DNA from: JAGNRR01 sp965230665
GTDB lineage: Bacteria; Bacteroidota; Bacteroidia; Chitinophagales; Chitinophagaceae
Reading direction: 5' to 3'
NCBI GenBank assembly: GCA_965230665.1
Contig: CBDDLM010000004.1
Location: 2,542,001 to 2,606,000, forward strand
DNA length: 64,000 bases
Each line of letters starts with the position of its first letter. The first letter of the stretch is position 1. Shown here piece by piece: positions 28,301 to 34,778 of the stretch. The notes under the pieces were generated by a model, which saw nothing but the letters and a program-made list of their open reading frames with translations, was not told the origin of the DNA and did not search any database. Both the position numbers and the translations under genes were made by a program.

Positions 28301-29836
28301 TTTATGCCTGGGCGGGTTTTAGGTGATACTGCAGAGCGTTGTGCAGATGTTACATACTATCAATTTGTGCCAACCAAGGTAACGCGTACGTATTGGGACT
28401 CAGAAAATGGATCGAACATAATAGGAGCTTCGGCAATTGACGATTTCAAGGCTATTGGTACAGTAAGTGGCGGAGGCGGTTTAAGTCAATATGCAACTCA
28501 TATTGGCCTAGAGTATAATAGTACACCAGGTAATTTTGGCGCAGGGGGGGTATCTTATTCTTTTGCTACAACACCTGGTCAACAATTTACAACTTCAGTC
28601 AATATTTCGTTGAAAGATACAAGTGGTAATTTGAGTACACAACAACTCACATTTAGAGTGCGATCTGAAGACTCTTTAGGTGTGCTCACAGATTTGGCCT
28701 CTACTACTGTGAGCAGTGGTAAGGACTATAAATTAACTTATACTGCCACCAGCGATTCTGCCACTATTGAGATATTGGCGCTTAGGCCTTCTAGAGACTT
28801 TTGGTTCACATTAAAAAAATGGACGGTTGAAGAAATCGTTTATACGCAACAACTTGTTACAAAAACGTTCTGTGACGGAGATGAAAATTACCGTTTCGGA
28901 TTCAATGGCCAAGAAAAGGATAATGAGATTAAAGGGAAAGGTAATAGTCTTTCATTTAAGTATAGAATGCACGACTCTAGATTAGGTAGATTCTTATCTG
29001 TTGATCCGTTATCAGCCTCATACCCTTGGAATAGTACCTATGCATTTGCAGAAAACAGAGTGATAGATGGAATAGATCTAGAAGGAGCGGAATGGGAAAG
29101 GGCAAGCTTCTCAGTTGGTTCAAGTGGTAAAACAAAAATGGGTTATAAGGTTAGCTTTAATGTTCATGACGTGACGAAAAGTGGTATGGGTAATAAAGGT
29201 GTAAATAAATCGAGATTAAACAGAGCCAAGAAACACGCTGAAAAAATTCTTAGTAAGAACTTAGGTGTACCAGTAAGTATACAATTAGTTGATGGACAAA
29301 AGTTGGGTGCAAAAGAAAGTAATTTTAATTTGAACTTAATAGACTATTACGATGATGGTAATGGGGGGACTGTTGGGGGGTCAACTGAGACTGTCGGTAA
29401 TACACAAGTAAATGAGGTCGAATTAGCAGTATTCAATAAAGATGGAACCCCTGTAAACGCAAGGAATGTTGGAAGGCAATTAGCTCATGAGTTAGGCCAT
29501 ACTGCTGGCTTGAACCATCCTTGGGATAAGGATGAAGTTGTGCAAGATATAAATCAAGATAATGCTTCTCCAGAAGAAGTTAAAGAGAATATAATGAATT
29601 CTGGTGAGAATCCTAATGCGAAGCTAATGGCTGATGACGGAGAAAAAATGACTCCTGGACAAAAGAAGAAAGTAAAAAATACAGTTGATAGCCAAACAGC
29701 AGCGGATACAGATGATGATGAAGATGGGGATGGTAGAAACGATAGTAACGACAGTAATGACGAAGGAAAGAATAATAAAGAAAGCGATGGTGGAGGCTCT
29801 TCTGAGGGTGGCTCAAATAGTAGTGGCAATGAGTAG
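19400..29836 (+). CDS. giant RHS/YD-repeat polymorphic toxin with C-terminal zinc-metallopeptidase tip
   Basis: About 3478 residues from ATG 19400, chosen over 19367 because it starts the signal peptide MIKYGIIGFLFFQLLVLHS. The first ~1950 residues are a beta-rich, Cys-containing shell region. YD-type repeats follow (QYNTLNQPIYQSTPDGGE, YKYDPLNRIAHANYYEI, YKYDPDGNIEEL, YVRDASGNILAV), then a ~330-residue helical insertion. The usual RHS end motifs come next: NHLGNVQLTVLDR, YPFGMFMPGR, RFGFNGQEKDNEI and RLGRFLSVDP. Beyond this conserved seam the tip carries HELGHTAGLNHPW at residues 3363-3375, a HExxHxxGxxH zinc site with a downstream acidic, Ser/Gly-rich tail. The tip is thus a predicted metallopeptidase effector. 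The downstream genes probably encode immunity. Confidence 0.9.
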   Translation: MIKYGIIGFLFFQLLVLHSDAQRFEFKDHRFTEYLNLATVLNTVGQPDTIKVEHDKWSDMVANSNWSTNYAIKSVHNLVKFYVVHDTNVISHKYTYNLPVTILGWSDPTVTTPTTLYETLVISYNPDSLEVFQDRFNQKYSGYHKMWIIVDSVFLTDYSQTPPLLTALPNPVPASYTPTSSLPGINCRIEGEIWLQRYDKISNMNLTASKNTTAVASEGKLRVEWTPSATVNPVEPASYQLEWTYIDDYKITNYELGTLANKSISDLKYDFKFNATRVLTNKLYYDIPLVYNKGYIAYRVRMVRPSLQDFQTPEYGAWTVAAASGNLSSLTSGDYYYHSTPHKHDSLNWNFTVSYAEEGKNKNVLSYFDGSLKNRQSITKFNSVPNRLVVAQSIYDYEGRPAISLLPTPVEKSKLDYIANLAVNDNTSAAYTASDFDTGTGCPETILSPLSNIALANQYYSVQNPNKTGLQKYVPDAEGFPFVHTIVSPENSSKVLKQGGAGDILQIGKGHNTTYEYVSPSQTELNRYFGSESGYSEYYNKTVSTDPNGQSSFVIKNYKDQVMATGLLGLGPDTTKHPVEIFNTYSDTSSYTEDLLYGMSSSLVNNQLSLSKPFYADLTSNNYTARYNLTYDAFPLCPQDSQYLTIAAHYKYSIYDNCGLEKTTFSETLGTSGILKSPPASTTINSTGTTNTFSLDKGKHYVNKTLTLDRSEIVNSIDTFIESKPSCLLTEEYFIRKAVEEETFPCPPEQDDPCDAYRQLMLDDMYPYIGKYGHIFPNAAPLFGNDSASSFSIYYFHNGTSHLTTSYDTILSTYTSSQTFPGTTTVASYTVYYFYDNPIDANILSTDTVYHSTDMPADSTGIITLIDTLLLPNNPIPGGHSPDSIRYRYQMCADLQFPDTVQYLGNTYTNIVSLPVDTFITIFNDAIAEALLPLHPEYCKLKNCELLNDLYADTLLSHKTVANAERANLFMLNDIIQADPLLGTIPSDSLLYIKGGQHRIDSICLTIAYCGGVDSSVSQGCMDSIYNTELAAIDVQGASASVQDFYYEMVIPMYIANRKTRIQDILDATSNSCGPCNVWRMSLVPPPVFPSATASYITQATSSSQNGLNALTIPGGGQLTSVLTNPNLSTSFTQAQATLIYNQSVASLCDSVISHAVKAFENCSNSAAFLPDLKLALSNYYCYGAGVGQDMTPHIVDSILTAVLGTYSLTTSDLCNAYLFNYKPLPSPTIESGNRICKETKYYEDAKAFFNVAQVKTSITNSTLAFVNISSTTNLFMTHLRSLTGGTSTIAMTSTYDAVKQQFEIQLGPVANRVKIWLQKTNTTGDCGLALNQVDAWEVERINCLKKKYAHVNNARINELSFDMTLKVTENSVVSYCPILGWSDKVEFMLRNTTQQAAINRNINCLEFKELYKSLKDSLNNYGISMYHPNYYRFATNYLNYGLDRSYLWSDYKEFISSCALTDTLVFKTTYAHYQIGRYGSLANLMADLTTNYGLNYANTLYYTYGTRHNVLIDFSTVPYDKWLDLKNYLDAYSSLSGLTKTYMPSYNNTTTMAEVFIPRTTPLPSTLSPNDFANATDISVAGPIMVKVYQSSTVYDTCDVYGVYKTSPSLANHLLAQHSDAFVDYINEHAPMSTILRANDGLIHEDYAKTEKLDFLSYQYGLSERERPFINAKLAEDSLLQHISSYSGKSVRYDHPSILNLSEDLYIGNASQTGFAGYDLLSDLLTYTSLVNGPFNGGVNSLFGTHINQFTNLSTSGGGLTVYPCGDGRTWYFRFFDSQSVLHNAFVEAPEHIHDPAQYAYQSIEVGPGDSNAYRFTVKMLKAASGPNPAHEVVCYGYSDFPVGKTLKLDKVFLAKDIFDRFEYRDTMNCERERLHRAIAKGKRDFQLYKDSVRTKLVGDAWVYITQSVQEELLLGTKDQKYHFTLYYYDRAGNLVHTISPAGVNRLNSLSSLHTSVNQDRNDFNLPGSSPGGYDPVHTKQTTYQYNTLNQPIYQSTPDGGETHFYYDVGGRLVFSQNDKQKPEHKYSYTLYDNQSRIAEVGEFVHKTLTLDPTIGSSTTKAVTTIENFILSHPRTDVTATVYDNEAIDLSNYDHQNKQDNLRSRVSCVKVFDMLAPKRRGDTMNTYDFATHYSYDISGNVKSLTQDFYHLAIAQQRFKRIDYDYDLYSGKVNMVSYNRGKADQFYQRYDYDEDNRIIKAETSPDGVYWDEDANYQYYEHGPLARHGIGDLKVQAVDYAYTIQGWLKAMNGAVLDTAYDMGHDGSRTVYARDMMGLTLDYYHSDYTPIDSTLTVSQISQTLAHQNLYNGNIVRQNLSLDPLPYLSKQYKYDPLNRIAHANYYEIDKGNNNALVATDFYKSDYKYDPDGNIEELVRNGNNISALRMDSMNYAYDPGQVNNKLREVTDQAANNYNNLDIQQHATSAGDRLFYDQIGNLIKDNINGNDSIIWNLYGKVSEVRNADGTRLYFKYDGAGHRIQKAVVNNSDDTTFIESEYYVRDASGNILAVNRSHDQYAQTTSDFLSQGAIPFSGSVADSSINAALQLSANSAWLAAGMLQASRSYPAFTESMILSRSANFFLSDNTVMGSMLHSGLTYQADLLSDTTNNYIQQALSKNSMHLFDALALNKYTYEKAMVILCNNYSTVYERILADLNIADTFSCASSASEVADIMIGNRSDVLRQAAYYFDTDTSMTDSSRLQFAISAMADTTIYNAGQDGVVAHWQTPIALSLHNQILADTQFCSGLKNSFATRTEIMGELQSYIDPSQLVGMVYADSPMVFYQSFRNTLGTSGVGIALNKNNRVDLRRLYNIAHNKIVDFNYTPSILQTYEDAHLSMDYGLAEHHMYGSSRLGIKGYWSGEMTYTWAKGDPINHVDSAVINASRPWFNSAQNEFVAQNNVTPILPAAYDGTAWNSRRILGQKQYELVNHLGNVQLTVLDRLTPKEHDNTIRTWYADASNVYDHYPFGMFMPGRVLGDTAERCADVTYYQFVPTKVTRTYWDSENGSNIIGASAIDDFKAIGTVSGGGGLSQYATHIGLEYNSTPGNFGAGGVSYSFATTPGQQFTTSVNISLKDTSGNLSTQQLTFRVRSEDSLGVLTDLASTTVSSGKDYKLTYTATSDSATIEILALRPSRDFWFTLKKWTVEEIVYTQQLVTKTFCDGDENYRFGFNGQEKDNEIKGKGNSLSFKYRMHDSRLGRFLSVDPLSASYPWNSTYAFAENRVIDGIDLEGAEWERASFSVGSSGKTKMGYKVSFNVHDVTKSGMGNKGVNKSRLNRAKKHAEKILSKNLGVPVSIQLVDGQKLGAKESNFNLNLIDYYDDGNGGTVGGSTETVGNTQVNEVELAVFNKDGTPVNARNVGRQLAHELGHTAGLNHPWDKDEVVQDINQDNASPEEVKENIMNSGENPNAKLMADDGEKMTPGQKKKVKNTVDSQTAADTDDDEDGDGRNDSNDSNDEGKNNKESDGGGSSEGGSNSSGNE
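28889..28929 (+). repeat. RHS tip-junction seam, copy 1
   Basis: Codes YRFGFNGQEKDNEI. It differs from the copy at 31312-31352 at only 3 of 41 positions, while flanking sequence is quite different. It is a candidate crossover site for exchanging toxin tips. Confidence 0.75.
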
Positions 29837-30482
29837 AATAAAGTATTTTGTCGTATTCATAGGGATATTCATTTGTGTGTTCACCAGTAATTATGTAGTA
29901 GCACAACATGATACCGCATCGGTGGTTTTTTTAGGGAGGGATAAGGATAATAGAATTGGTGTGGATAGTGCTAATTACGGTTTTAGAATTGTAAGACAGT
30001 ATGACCACCCTTACCCTTGGTTAAATTGGTTTACATTCAAGTCTTACACTAAAGATGGAAAGCCCTCTAGTTGGTCCAATAGAAAAAAAAATCGAACAAA
30101 AATGTTGATTTCATTTATGAGTGGCTTTGATGACCATGCAATGGTCTACCTTAACGACAGTTTGATTTTTAATAAATACTTGAGAACTATGCCCTCAATA
30201 AGCAGGACTTTCAGGTGGGCTATTGCAGGACCACAGCTCAATGGTACGGGAAAAGATATTATTATAATTAAACTTGTTAAAAGTAATTTATACCTTCAAT
30301 TTGAGCTAGATGATAGATTTGATTACGTTCGAATAGATTGTGACAAACAGGAGGGGTATAAAAAATGGTGGGTCTCACATAGGTATTATGATGATAAAAA
30401 ACTGGTTAACTCGGAAGGAAATAAAAACCAACCAGAACGAGTTAAGAAGAAAATTCAGAAGTGGTATGAAGGTTATGACTAG
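29829..30482 (+). CDS. exported protein, candidate immunity to the metallopeptidase tip
   Basis: 217 residues from ATG 29829, which overlaps the last codons of the RHS gene in another frame (ATGAGTAG). A signal peptide covers about 1-25 (ends VVAQ). The mature protein is basic with strands around AMVYLNDSLIFNKY; no family recognised. Position directly after a toxin tip and translational overlap are typical of immunity genes. Export fits an effector acting in the periplasm or on envelope proteins. Reading frame open further upstream is the shadow of the RHS tail. Confidence 0.65.
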   Translation: MSRIKYFVVFIGIFICVFTSNYVVAQHDTASVVFLGRDKDNRIGVDSANYGFRIVRQYDHPYPWLNWFTFKSYTKDGKPSSWSNRKKNRTKMLISFMSGFDDHAMVYLNDSLIFNKYLRTMPSISRTFRWAIAGPQLNGTGKDIIIIKLVKSNLYLQFELDDRFDYVRIDCDKQEGYKKWWVSHRYYDDKKLVNSEGNKNQPERVKKKIQKWYEGYD

Positions 30483-30504
30483 AGTAAAAAGAGACAAAGG
30501 ACAT

Positions 30505-31236
30505 ATGAAGAACCTAATCATCATTTTAATCATCTCTTGCTTTTGGACAACAAGTAGTTTTTCGCAAGTTGTTGACTTTTATGGATTAAGGGCAATTGAA
30601 GATAGTTTGAGCTTTGTGCCTCTAACCAACACCGTTTGGAAAAATCATAAAGGAGATTACTTGCAATTTACATCAAGAAGACAGACTTACTATAATGGAA
30701 AAATATATCAAGTCTATTTTAATAATAATCCTTTTGAACTTTTACTTAGTAATGATCTAAAGGAAGAAATAAAATTTGTTCTGCACGTAAATGCTGATAC
30801 TGTATCGAGTTTGGTTTCTAATACAGATACTCTTGAACTTATACATAAGAAGTGTGCTGATTTTCAAGATGGTGTTTTTATGTATGCAAGTGATGAAGGA
30901 TCTGTTCGTTTCATAGAAATAAAGAAAGGATATCATAGAGAATTTAATTCAGAAGATAAAACACTTACTTGGTCTAAATTCAATGTGAAAGGTAATTGCC
31001 ATTACAGTTTGGAACTTTTATCAAGAAATGAAGCTGGCCTGGAATACAAAACAGGGGATGTATTACGAATACATATAGTTAGAATTGTCGGAAATGTATT
31101 TATTTATAATTCGGTTTTCCCTGATGGTAAAGTAATGAATAGAGGTAATCTGATTCGAATTGGCGATTATTTTGAAAATGGAAAATCTATGACTGAAGGA
31201 TTTGGTAGGATAAATACAAATGAGCCTAATAAATGA
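30505..31236 (+). CDS. exported hypothetical protein, second accessory or immunity candidate
   Basis: 243 residues from ATG 30505, which begins a signal peptide (KNLIIILIISCFWTTSSFSQ). Earlier in-frame starts lack one. The mature part is beta-rich with a possible lipocalin-like opening (TNTVWKNHKGDYLQF) and RGNLIRIGDYFENG near the end; this resemblance is weak. It follows the previous gene by 22 bases and precedes the orphan tip cassette. Likely part of the toxin/immunity block. Confidence 0.6.
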   Translation: MKNLIIILIISCFWTTSSFSQVVDFYGLRAIEDSLSFVPLTNTVWKNHKGDYLQFTSRRQTYYNGKIYQVYFNNNPFELLLSNDLKEEIKFVLHVNADTVSSLVSNTDTLELIHKKCADFQDGVFMYASDEGSVRFIEIKKGYHREFNSEDKTLTWSKFNVKGNCHYSLELLSRNEAGLEYKTGDVLRIHIVRIVGNVFIYNSVFPDGKVMNRGNLIRIGDYFENGKSMTEGFGRINTNEPNK

Positions 31237-31254
31237 TCTTTTAATAGCGAATTA

Positions 31255-32289
31255 TTGAAGTTGAAATATTATTCTTCACATACGGTAAAAATTGAAAGTT
31301 GTGCAGGGATATACCGTTTCGGATTTAATGGTCAAGAGAAGGATAATGAGATAGCGGGTAGAGGAAACTCAATGACCGCTCAATTCTGGAAGTATGATAC
31401 GAGGTTAGGAAGAAGGTCCAATTTGGATCCATTTGATCAAATTGGAATAAGTAATTATGCTGTAAATGGGTTAAACCCTATTTACTATAATGACCCTTTA
31501 GGTGATAAGAAGAAATCGTATAAACACTCACTTAGTGCTTTTATAAGTAGTTTATTTACAGGAGGAGGTGGAAAGATTCACACCGATAAACATGGTAACT
31601 ATGTAGCAGACGACAAGGAAAAGAAAGGAAAGAAAAAGGGTAGGAAATCTAAATATACTGTAACGGCCAGCGATTGTGGCTCTTGCGGAAGTGAAAATTT
31701 TAGTGCAGAAAGTGCTGAGGATGCAAAGAAGGCCTTTAAAAAGGAAAAGAAAAAGGTATATGCAGAGTATTCCACATATATGAGTATGGTTAATTCTTAC
31801 CGAAAACTAAATGGTGGGAATCAATATTACGACTTTAGTGAGAGTGACGATATCTCTATACCTTCTTCTCAAGCAAGGAAAAACTTTCTTAATAACCATC
31901 TAATGCTCGGCTTTTTAGGATCATTTGGAGCTCCGCAGGCCACTGCGTTGGCTGTGGTCAGGATACCACCTAAAGGTTATCTTGGTAAGTTAAGTAAGTA
32001 TATCTCTAAACAAAAACAAGCTCGTCATTTAAAGGGAACGGCTCCTGCTGGTAAAGGGTATTTAAATAGTATTGATGACGCACAGCACATTTTAGATGCG
32101 GTTAGGAAAGGAGAGGCCCAGTTTCAAGGAATGACTAAGACTGGACATGCGGTATTTAAGTACAATAATGTGACTGGAACAAATGTAAACCTAGGTGGTG
32201 GAGTATTAGGTCAACCGACTAATACGTTTATGATAAAAGGAACTGTAAATCCTACCGTAGTACCAATGCGACCTGGATTTATTCCATAG
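31255..32289 (+). CDS. orphan RHS toxin tip (silent cassette)
   Basis: About 344 codons from a TTG; there is no ATG near the start. It begins at the RHS seam (RFGFNGQEKDNEI) and degenerate RLGRRSNLDP / NPIYYNDPLGD motifs, so it lacks the whole shell. After a Lys-rich linker (about 80-125) and a CGSCGS motif, the C-terminal ~100 residues (KQKQARHLKGTAPAGKGYL, DDAQHILDAVRKGEAQF, then QPTNTFMIKGT) resemble toxin domains I associate with the BECR ribonuclease class (polymorphic toxin type 50-like); that assignment is from memory. It probably cannot be exported as it stands and would become active if recombined onto the full-length RHS gene. Confidence 0.75.
   Translation: MKLKYYSSHTVKIESCAGIYRFGFNGQEKDNEIAGRGNSMTAQFWKYDTRLGRRSNLDPFDQIGISNYAVNGLNPIYYNDPLGDKKKSYKHSLSAFISSLFTGGGGKIHTDKHGNYVADDKEKKGKKKGRKSKYTVTASDCGSCGSENFSAESAEDAKKAFKKEKKKVYAEYSTYMSMVNSYRKLNGGNQYYDFSESDDISIPSSQARKNFLNNHLMLGFLGSFGAPQATALAVVRIPPKGYLGKLSKYISKQKQARHLKGTAPAGKGYLNSIDDAQHILDAVRKGEAQFQGMTKTGHAVFKYNNVTGTNVNLGGGVLGQPTNTFMIKGTVNPTVVPMRPGFIP
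31312..31352 (+). repeat. RHS tip-junction seam, copy 2
   Basis: Second copy of the 41-bp seam, in the orphan tip (3 mismatches to 28889-28929). Same reading frame phase relative to the encoded motif, so crossover would give an in-frame tip replacement. Confidence 0.75.
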
Positions 32290-32298
32290 AACAGGATT

Positions 32299-32637
32299 AT
32301 GAGAGAAATAAAAGAAGAGCATATTGATATTTATTACGGTTTTATTCCCGCTGTCCTAAGTGAGTTCGAGCGTAATATTCTTGATATTAGTTTTTCATTC
32401 AAATCAGATAGGCTAATTATTCAATTTGTATTGATAAATGGAACAAGTTTGAGTCAATTAGTGATTGATAAGTTGGAGTCTTATTTCAAAAGTTATAAAG
32501 TTGAGATTCATTATATATATAGCAGCTCAATGGATTTCAATTCTGCAAAGGGAATGTGGTTGCCTAAAGGATATAAATGGTTGGACTATTTAGTCTTTTC
32601 TAAACGAAGTAATAATTATGGAGAAAGAATTAATTAA
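32299..32637 (+). CDS. small protein, candidate immunity to the orphan tip (a)
   Basis: 112 residues, no signal peptide, so cytoplasmic. It starts nine bases after the orphan tip and overlaps the next gene by 20 bases. It shares a pattern with the next protein: an ISFSFK / ISFDLK strand, a VL strand, then an I-x-K-L-E-x-x-F helix and a VF strand at the C-terminus. The cytoplasmic location agrees with a nuclease-type toxin. Family not recognised. Confidence 0.65.
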   Translation: MREIKEEHIDIYYGFIPAVLSEFERNILDISFSFKSDRLIIQFVLINGTSLSQLVIDKLESYFKSYKVEIHYIYSSSMDFNSAKGMWLPKGYKWLDYLVFSKRSNNYGERIN

Positions 32638-32899
32638 AGTTCTGTCATGTAGATTATTAATATCATTACTCCGTAACATTAATGATAATTTTGAAAGTAT
32701 ATCATTTGATTTAAAAGAAAATGGTGATATACAGGTTAAGGTTATTCTATCTCAGATTGGAGACTGTGAAAAAGAATTAATTGAAGATATCGAAGCTGAA
32801 TTTACTGCGACTCAGGAAGAGGATATTGTGTTGCCATTTCTGGTGACCGATAATATGTTTGATTCTTTATTTCAAAACGTGGTTTTTAAGGTCAAGTAA
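32618..32899 (+). CDS. small protein, candidate immunity to the orphan tip (b)
   Basis: 93 residues, acidic, cytoplasmic. It looks like a diverged paralogue of the preceding gene, with matching strand and helix blocks (ESISFDLKENGD, ELIEDIEAEF, NVVFKVK). Tandem immunity variants are frequent behind polymorphic toxin tips. Overlap with the upstream gene indicates translational coupling. Confidence 0.6.
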   Translation: MEKELIKVLSCRLLISLLRNINDNFESISFDLKENGDIQVKVILSQIGDCEKELIEDIEAEFTATQEEDIVLPFLVTDNMFDSLFQNVVFKVK

Positions 32900-33110
32900 C
32901 ATGGAAGTTTCTCAAAGTAACTAACATGCAACATAATATGATTGACTTGCATGGGTGTTTTTGGAAGAGTATTTCATTAAGGTAGGCCAAAGTAGATAGA
33001 AGACGAACTATTTGAGAAGAGGGTTTGTAGGGATATGGTAGAAGAAGTTTGTGATAGAGAATTCGTTGATAATACAGCACTTAAATTATCCCTTTTTTAA
33101 AAAAACATAC

Positions 33111-33725
33111 ATGAGAATAAACGATCCGAAAGATAATAGCGAGGACCTTCTGTCCGAGTATGATATCCCCCGAAAGCGGGAGTTTAGATACCAAAGTTGG
33201 ATAGCACTTGGAATTCTTTGGGTCGGAATCATATTTTCCTTGTCCTTTGGCATTATCCTGTCACCCAAGGTATTAATAGCCACTATTATAACAGTTTTTG
33301 CGACTATTTTAATGTTTGTTAATTCTGAAAGAGGAATCTTAATAGTAACGTTCGCGATTTTAATAGGTGTTTTCGGAGTTGTGCATTACGCTCCTTTTAG
33401 GTTGGGTATTTCATTTGGAATAGGTAGTCTAAAAGTTTGGATAGACGTCTTGCTCTTGACCATATTAGTTGGACATTACCTATTAAACAAGAAAATAATA
33501 TTAGCTGATCTTTCAGAAGCTTTTAAGAGAAAGGGTTGTATATATGCGGAAGAACAAATTTCTGTTTCAAGAGAAAGGGTCAATGAGTTTAAAAACAAGT
33601 TTAAAGAAAAGAGTCTTGCAGAATTAGAAAAGATTGCTAAGAGTGAAAGACATATTTTAGAGGCAAGACTAGCTTGTAAAGAGCTAATCGATGATGTGCA
33701 GGGTTCCGCCAGAAGCAATAGTTAA
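33111..33725 (+). CDS. integral membrane protein, unknown
   Basis: 204 residues from ATG 33111; a GTG at 33051 is in frame but adds a non-hydrophobic tail. Three or four membrane segments lie at about 30-50, 52-70, 75-95 and 108-128. They are followed by a charged cytoplasmic helix with EEQISVSRERVNEFKNKF. No family recognised. It belongs to the accessory block after the orphan toxin tip; multi-pass immunity proteins exist for pore-forming toxins, but there is no direct evidence here. Confidence 0.6.
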   Translation: MRINDPKDNSEDLLSEYDIPRKREFRYQSWIALGILWVGIIFSLSFGIILSPKVLIATIITVFATILMFVNSERGILIVTFAILIGVFGVVHYAPFRLGISFGIGSLKVWIDVLLLTILVGHYLLNKKIILADLSEAFKRKGCIYAEEQISVSRERVNEFKNKFKEKSLAELEKIAKSERHILEARLACKELIDDVQGSARSNS

Positions 33726-33729
33726 TTAT

Positions 33730-34308
33730 ATGGATTTATTAGAAGAGATAGAGCAGCCTGCTGAGCAACCGGAATATAAGCTGATCCTAAAAGGGCTATT
33801 TTTAATACTCTTCATAAGCTGGAATATTGGATTGGTAGCCGATATTAGTAAAGTAATAGATCTAAGTCCTTTAAACTCGATTATTATAATTTCGGTGGTA
33901 GTGTTCTATGTTTTGAGGTTTAGTGCAAAAGCAAATGGGACACCTGCCGACTGGTTCAAAGTGATTACCGTTTCAATATGGGGCATTGCATTCTTTCTTG
34001 CAATTACTCAGGGTATTATGAGCACTTCCTTCTTTATGGCTCTATCATGGCATGTATTTCATATAACCTCCCTGATTCTTATTTGTACTCATTTTGCAAT
34101 GCTCAAAGGAGCCCCCATTCGCCTTATCCTCTTTTCTATCGGATTGTTTATATTAGGGGTACTCATGGGCATTTTGGGGGCACTAGCACGTTATAATATA
34201 ATCTTGTTCATTAACCCTCAATTATGTTTTGTCTTTTTTATTGTTTTGATATCAGTCTGGATTATTTTTTACTTTCTTGAGTTTAAAAAACGTCCTATAG
34301 AGTCTTAA
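33730..34308 (+). CDS. multi-pass membrane protein, unknown
   Basis: 192 residues from ATG 33730 (upstream in-frame ATGs at 33691 and 33694 overlap the previous gene). About six hydrophobic segments cover most of the protein, starting near residue 20, with short acidic and basic ends (KKRPIES at the C-terminus). It starts four bases after the previous stop, so both are one transcript. Family not recognised. Confidence 0.6.
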   Translation: MDLLEEIEQPAEQPEYKLILKGLFLILFISWNIGLVADISKVIDLSPLNSIIIISVVVFYVLRFSAKANGTPADWFKVITVSIWGIAFFLAITQGIMSTSFFMALSWHVFHITSLILICTHFAMLKGAPIRLILFSIGLFILGVLMGILGALARYNIILFINPQLCFVFFIVLISVWIIFYFLEFKKRPIES

Positions 34309-34322
34309 ATTACTTACCTTCC

Positions 34323-34729
34323 ATGAAAAAGTTTGCGATAGATATGAAAATTTAACTAATAGTTTTTTGCTTGCTCTTCGTCAGGACGTCGTTTGGCGCA
34401 TAAGTCAGTTTTACGAATTCAAGGAAAATGTTTCTTATCTAAACGATTATGATGTTAGTTTTTGGGAAGGTGAAGAAAATTGGGCCGTGCTCTCTTCAGG
34501 GGATGATATGATTAGCTATGTATGGCACAGGTATCCTCTTGTCTTTGTAATTAAGGGATATAGAGATCAATTTCCTAATGACGATTTTATTGTATACGTG
34601 GAATGTGATAATTTTGATAAAGAGGAGTATAAATTGGATTATACTCTTTTTACAGATTATCTGGAATATGGGATGGATTACTCTAAGTTCTCAGTTCATG
34701 ATTTGTGGTTTCAGAATAATAGTATTTAA
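34323..34729 (+). pseudogene. probable frameshifted small accessory or immunity gene
   Basis: ATG 34323 opens MKKFAIDMKI and then stops. Adding one base after GAT at 34343 would continue as ...AIDYENLTNSFLLALRQDVV and run in frame to 34729, giving about 135 residues with the normal start of a cytoplasmic protein. As it stands only a TTG at 34367 could start the downstream part (120 residues). The body is acidic and aromatic (YDVSFWEGEENWAVL, HDLWFQNN). I infer a single-base deletion, or a sequencing error. Function unknown; the position suggests another immunity-type gene. Confidence 0.5.
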
Positions 34730-34778
34730 ATTATTTAAGGGCTATTAAAGTAACTGTAGTTAAAAATATAATTTGATA

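Noticed and set aside
29554..29909. Reverse-strand frames opposite the RHS tip
   Set aside because: Low-complexity Ser/Pro- or Tyr/His-rich products antisense to the acidic tail of the RHS gene; shadows.
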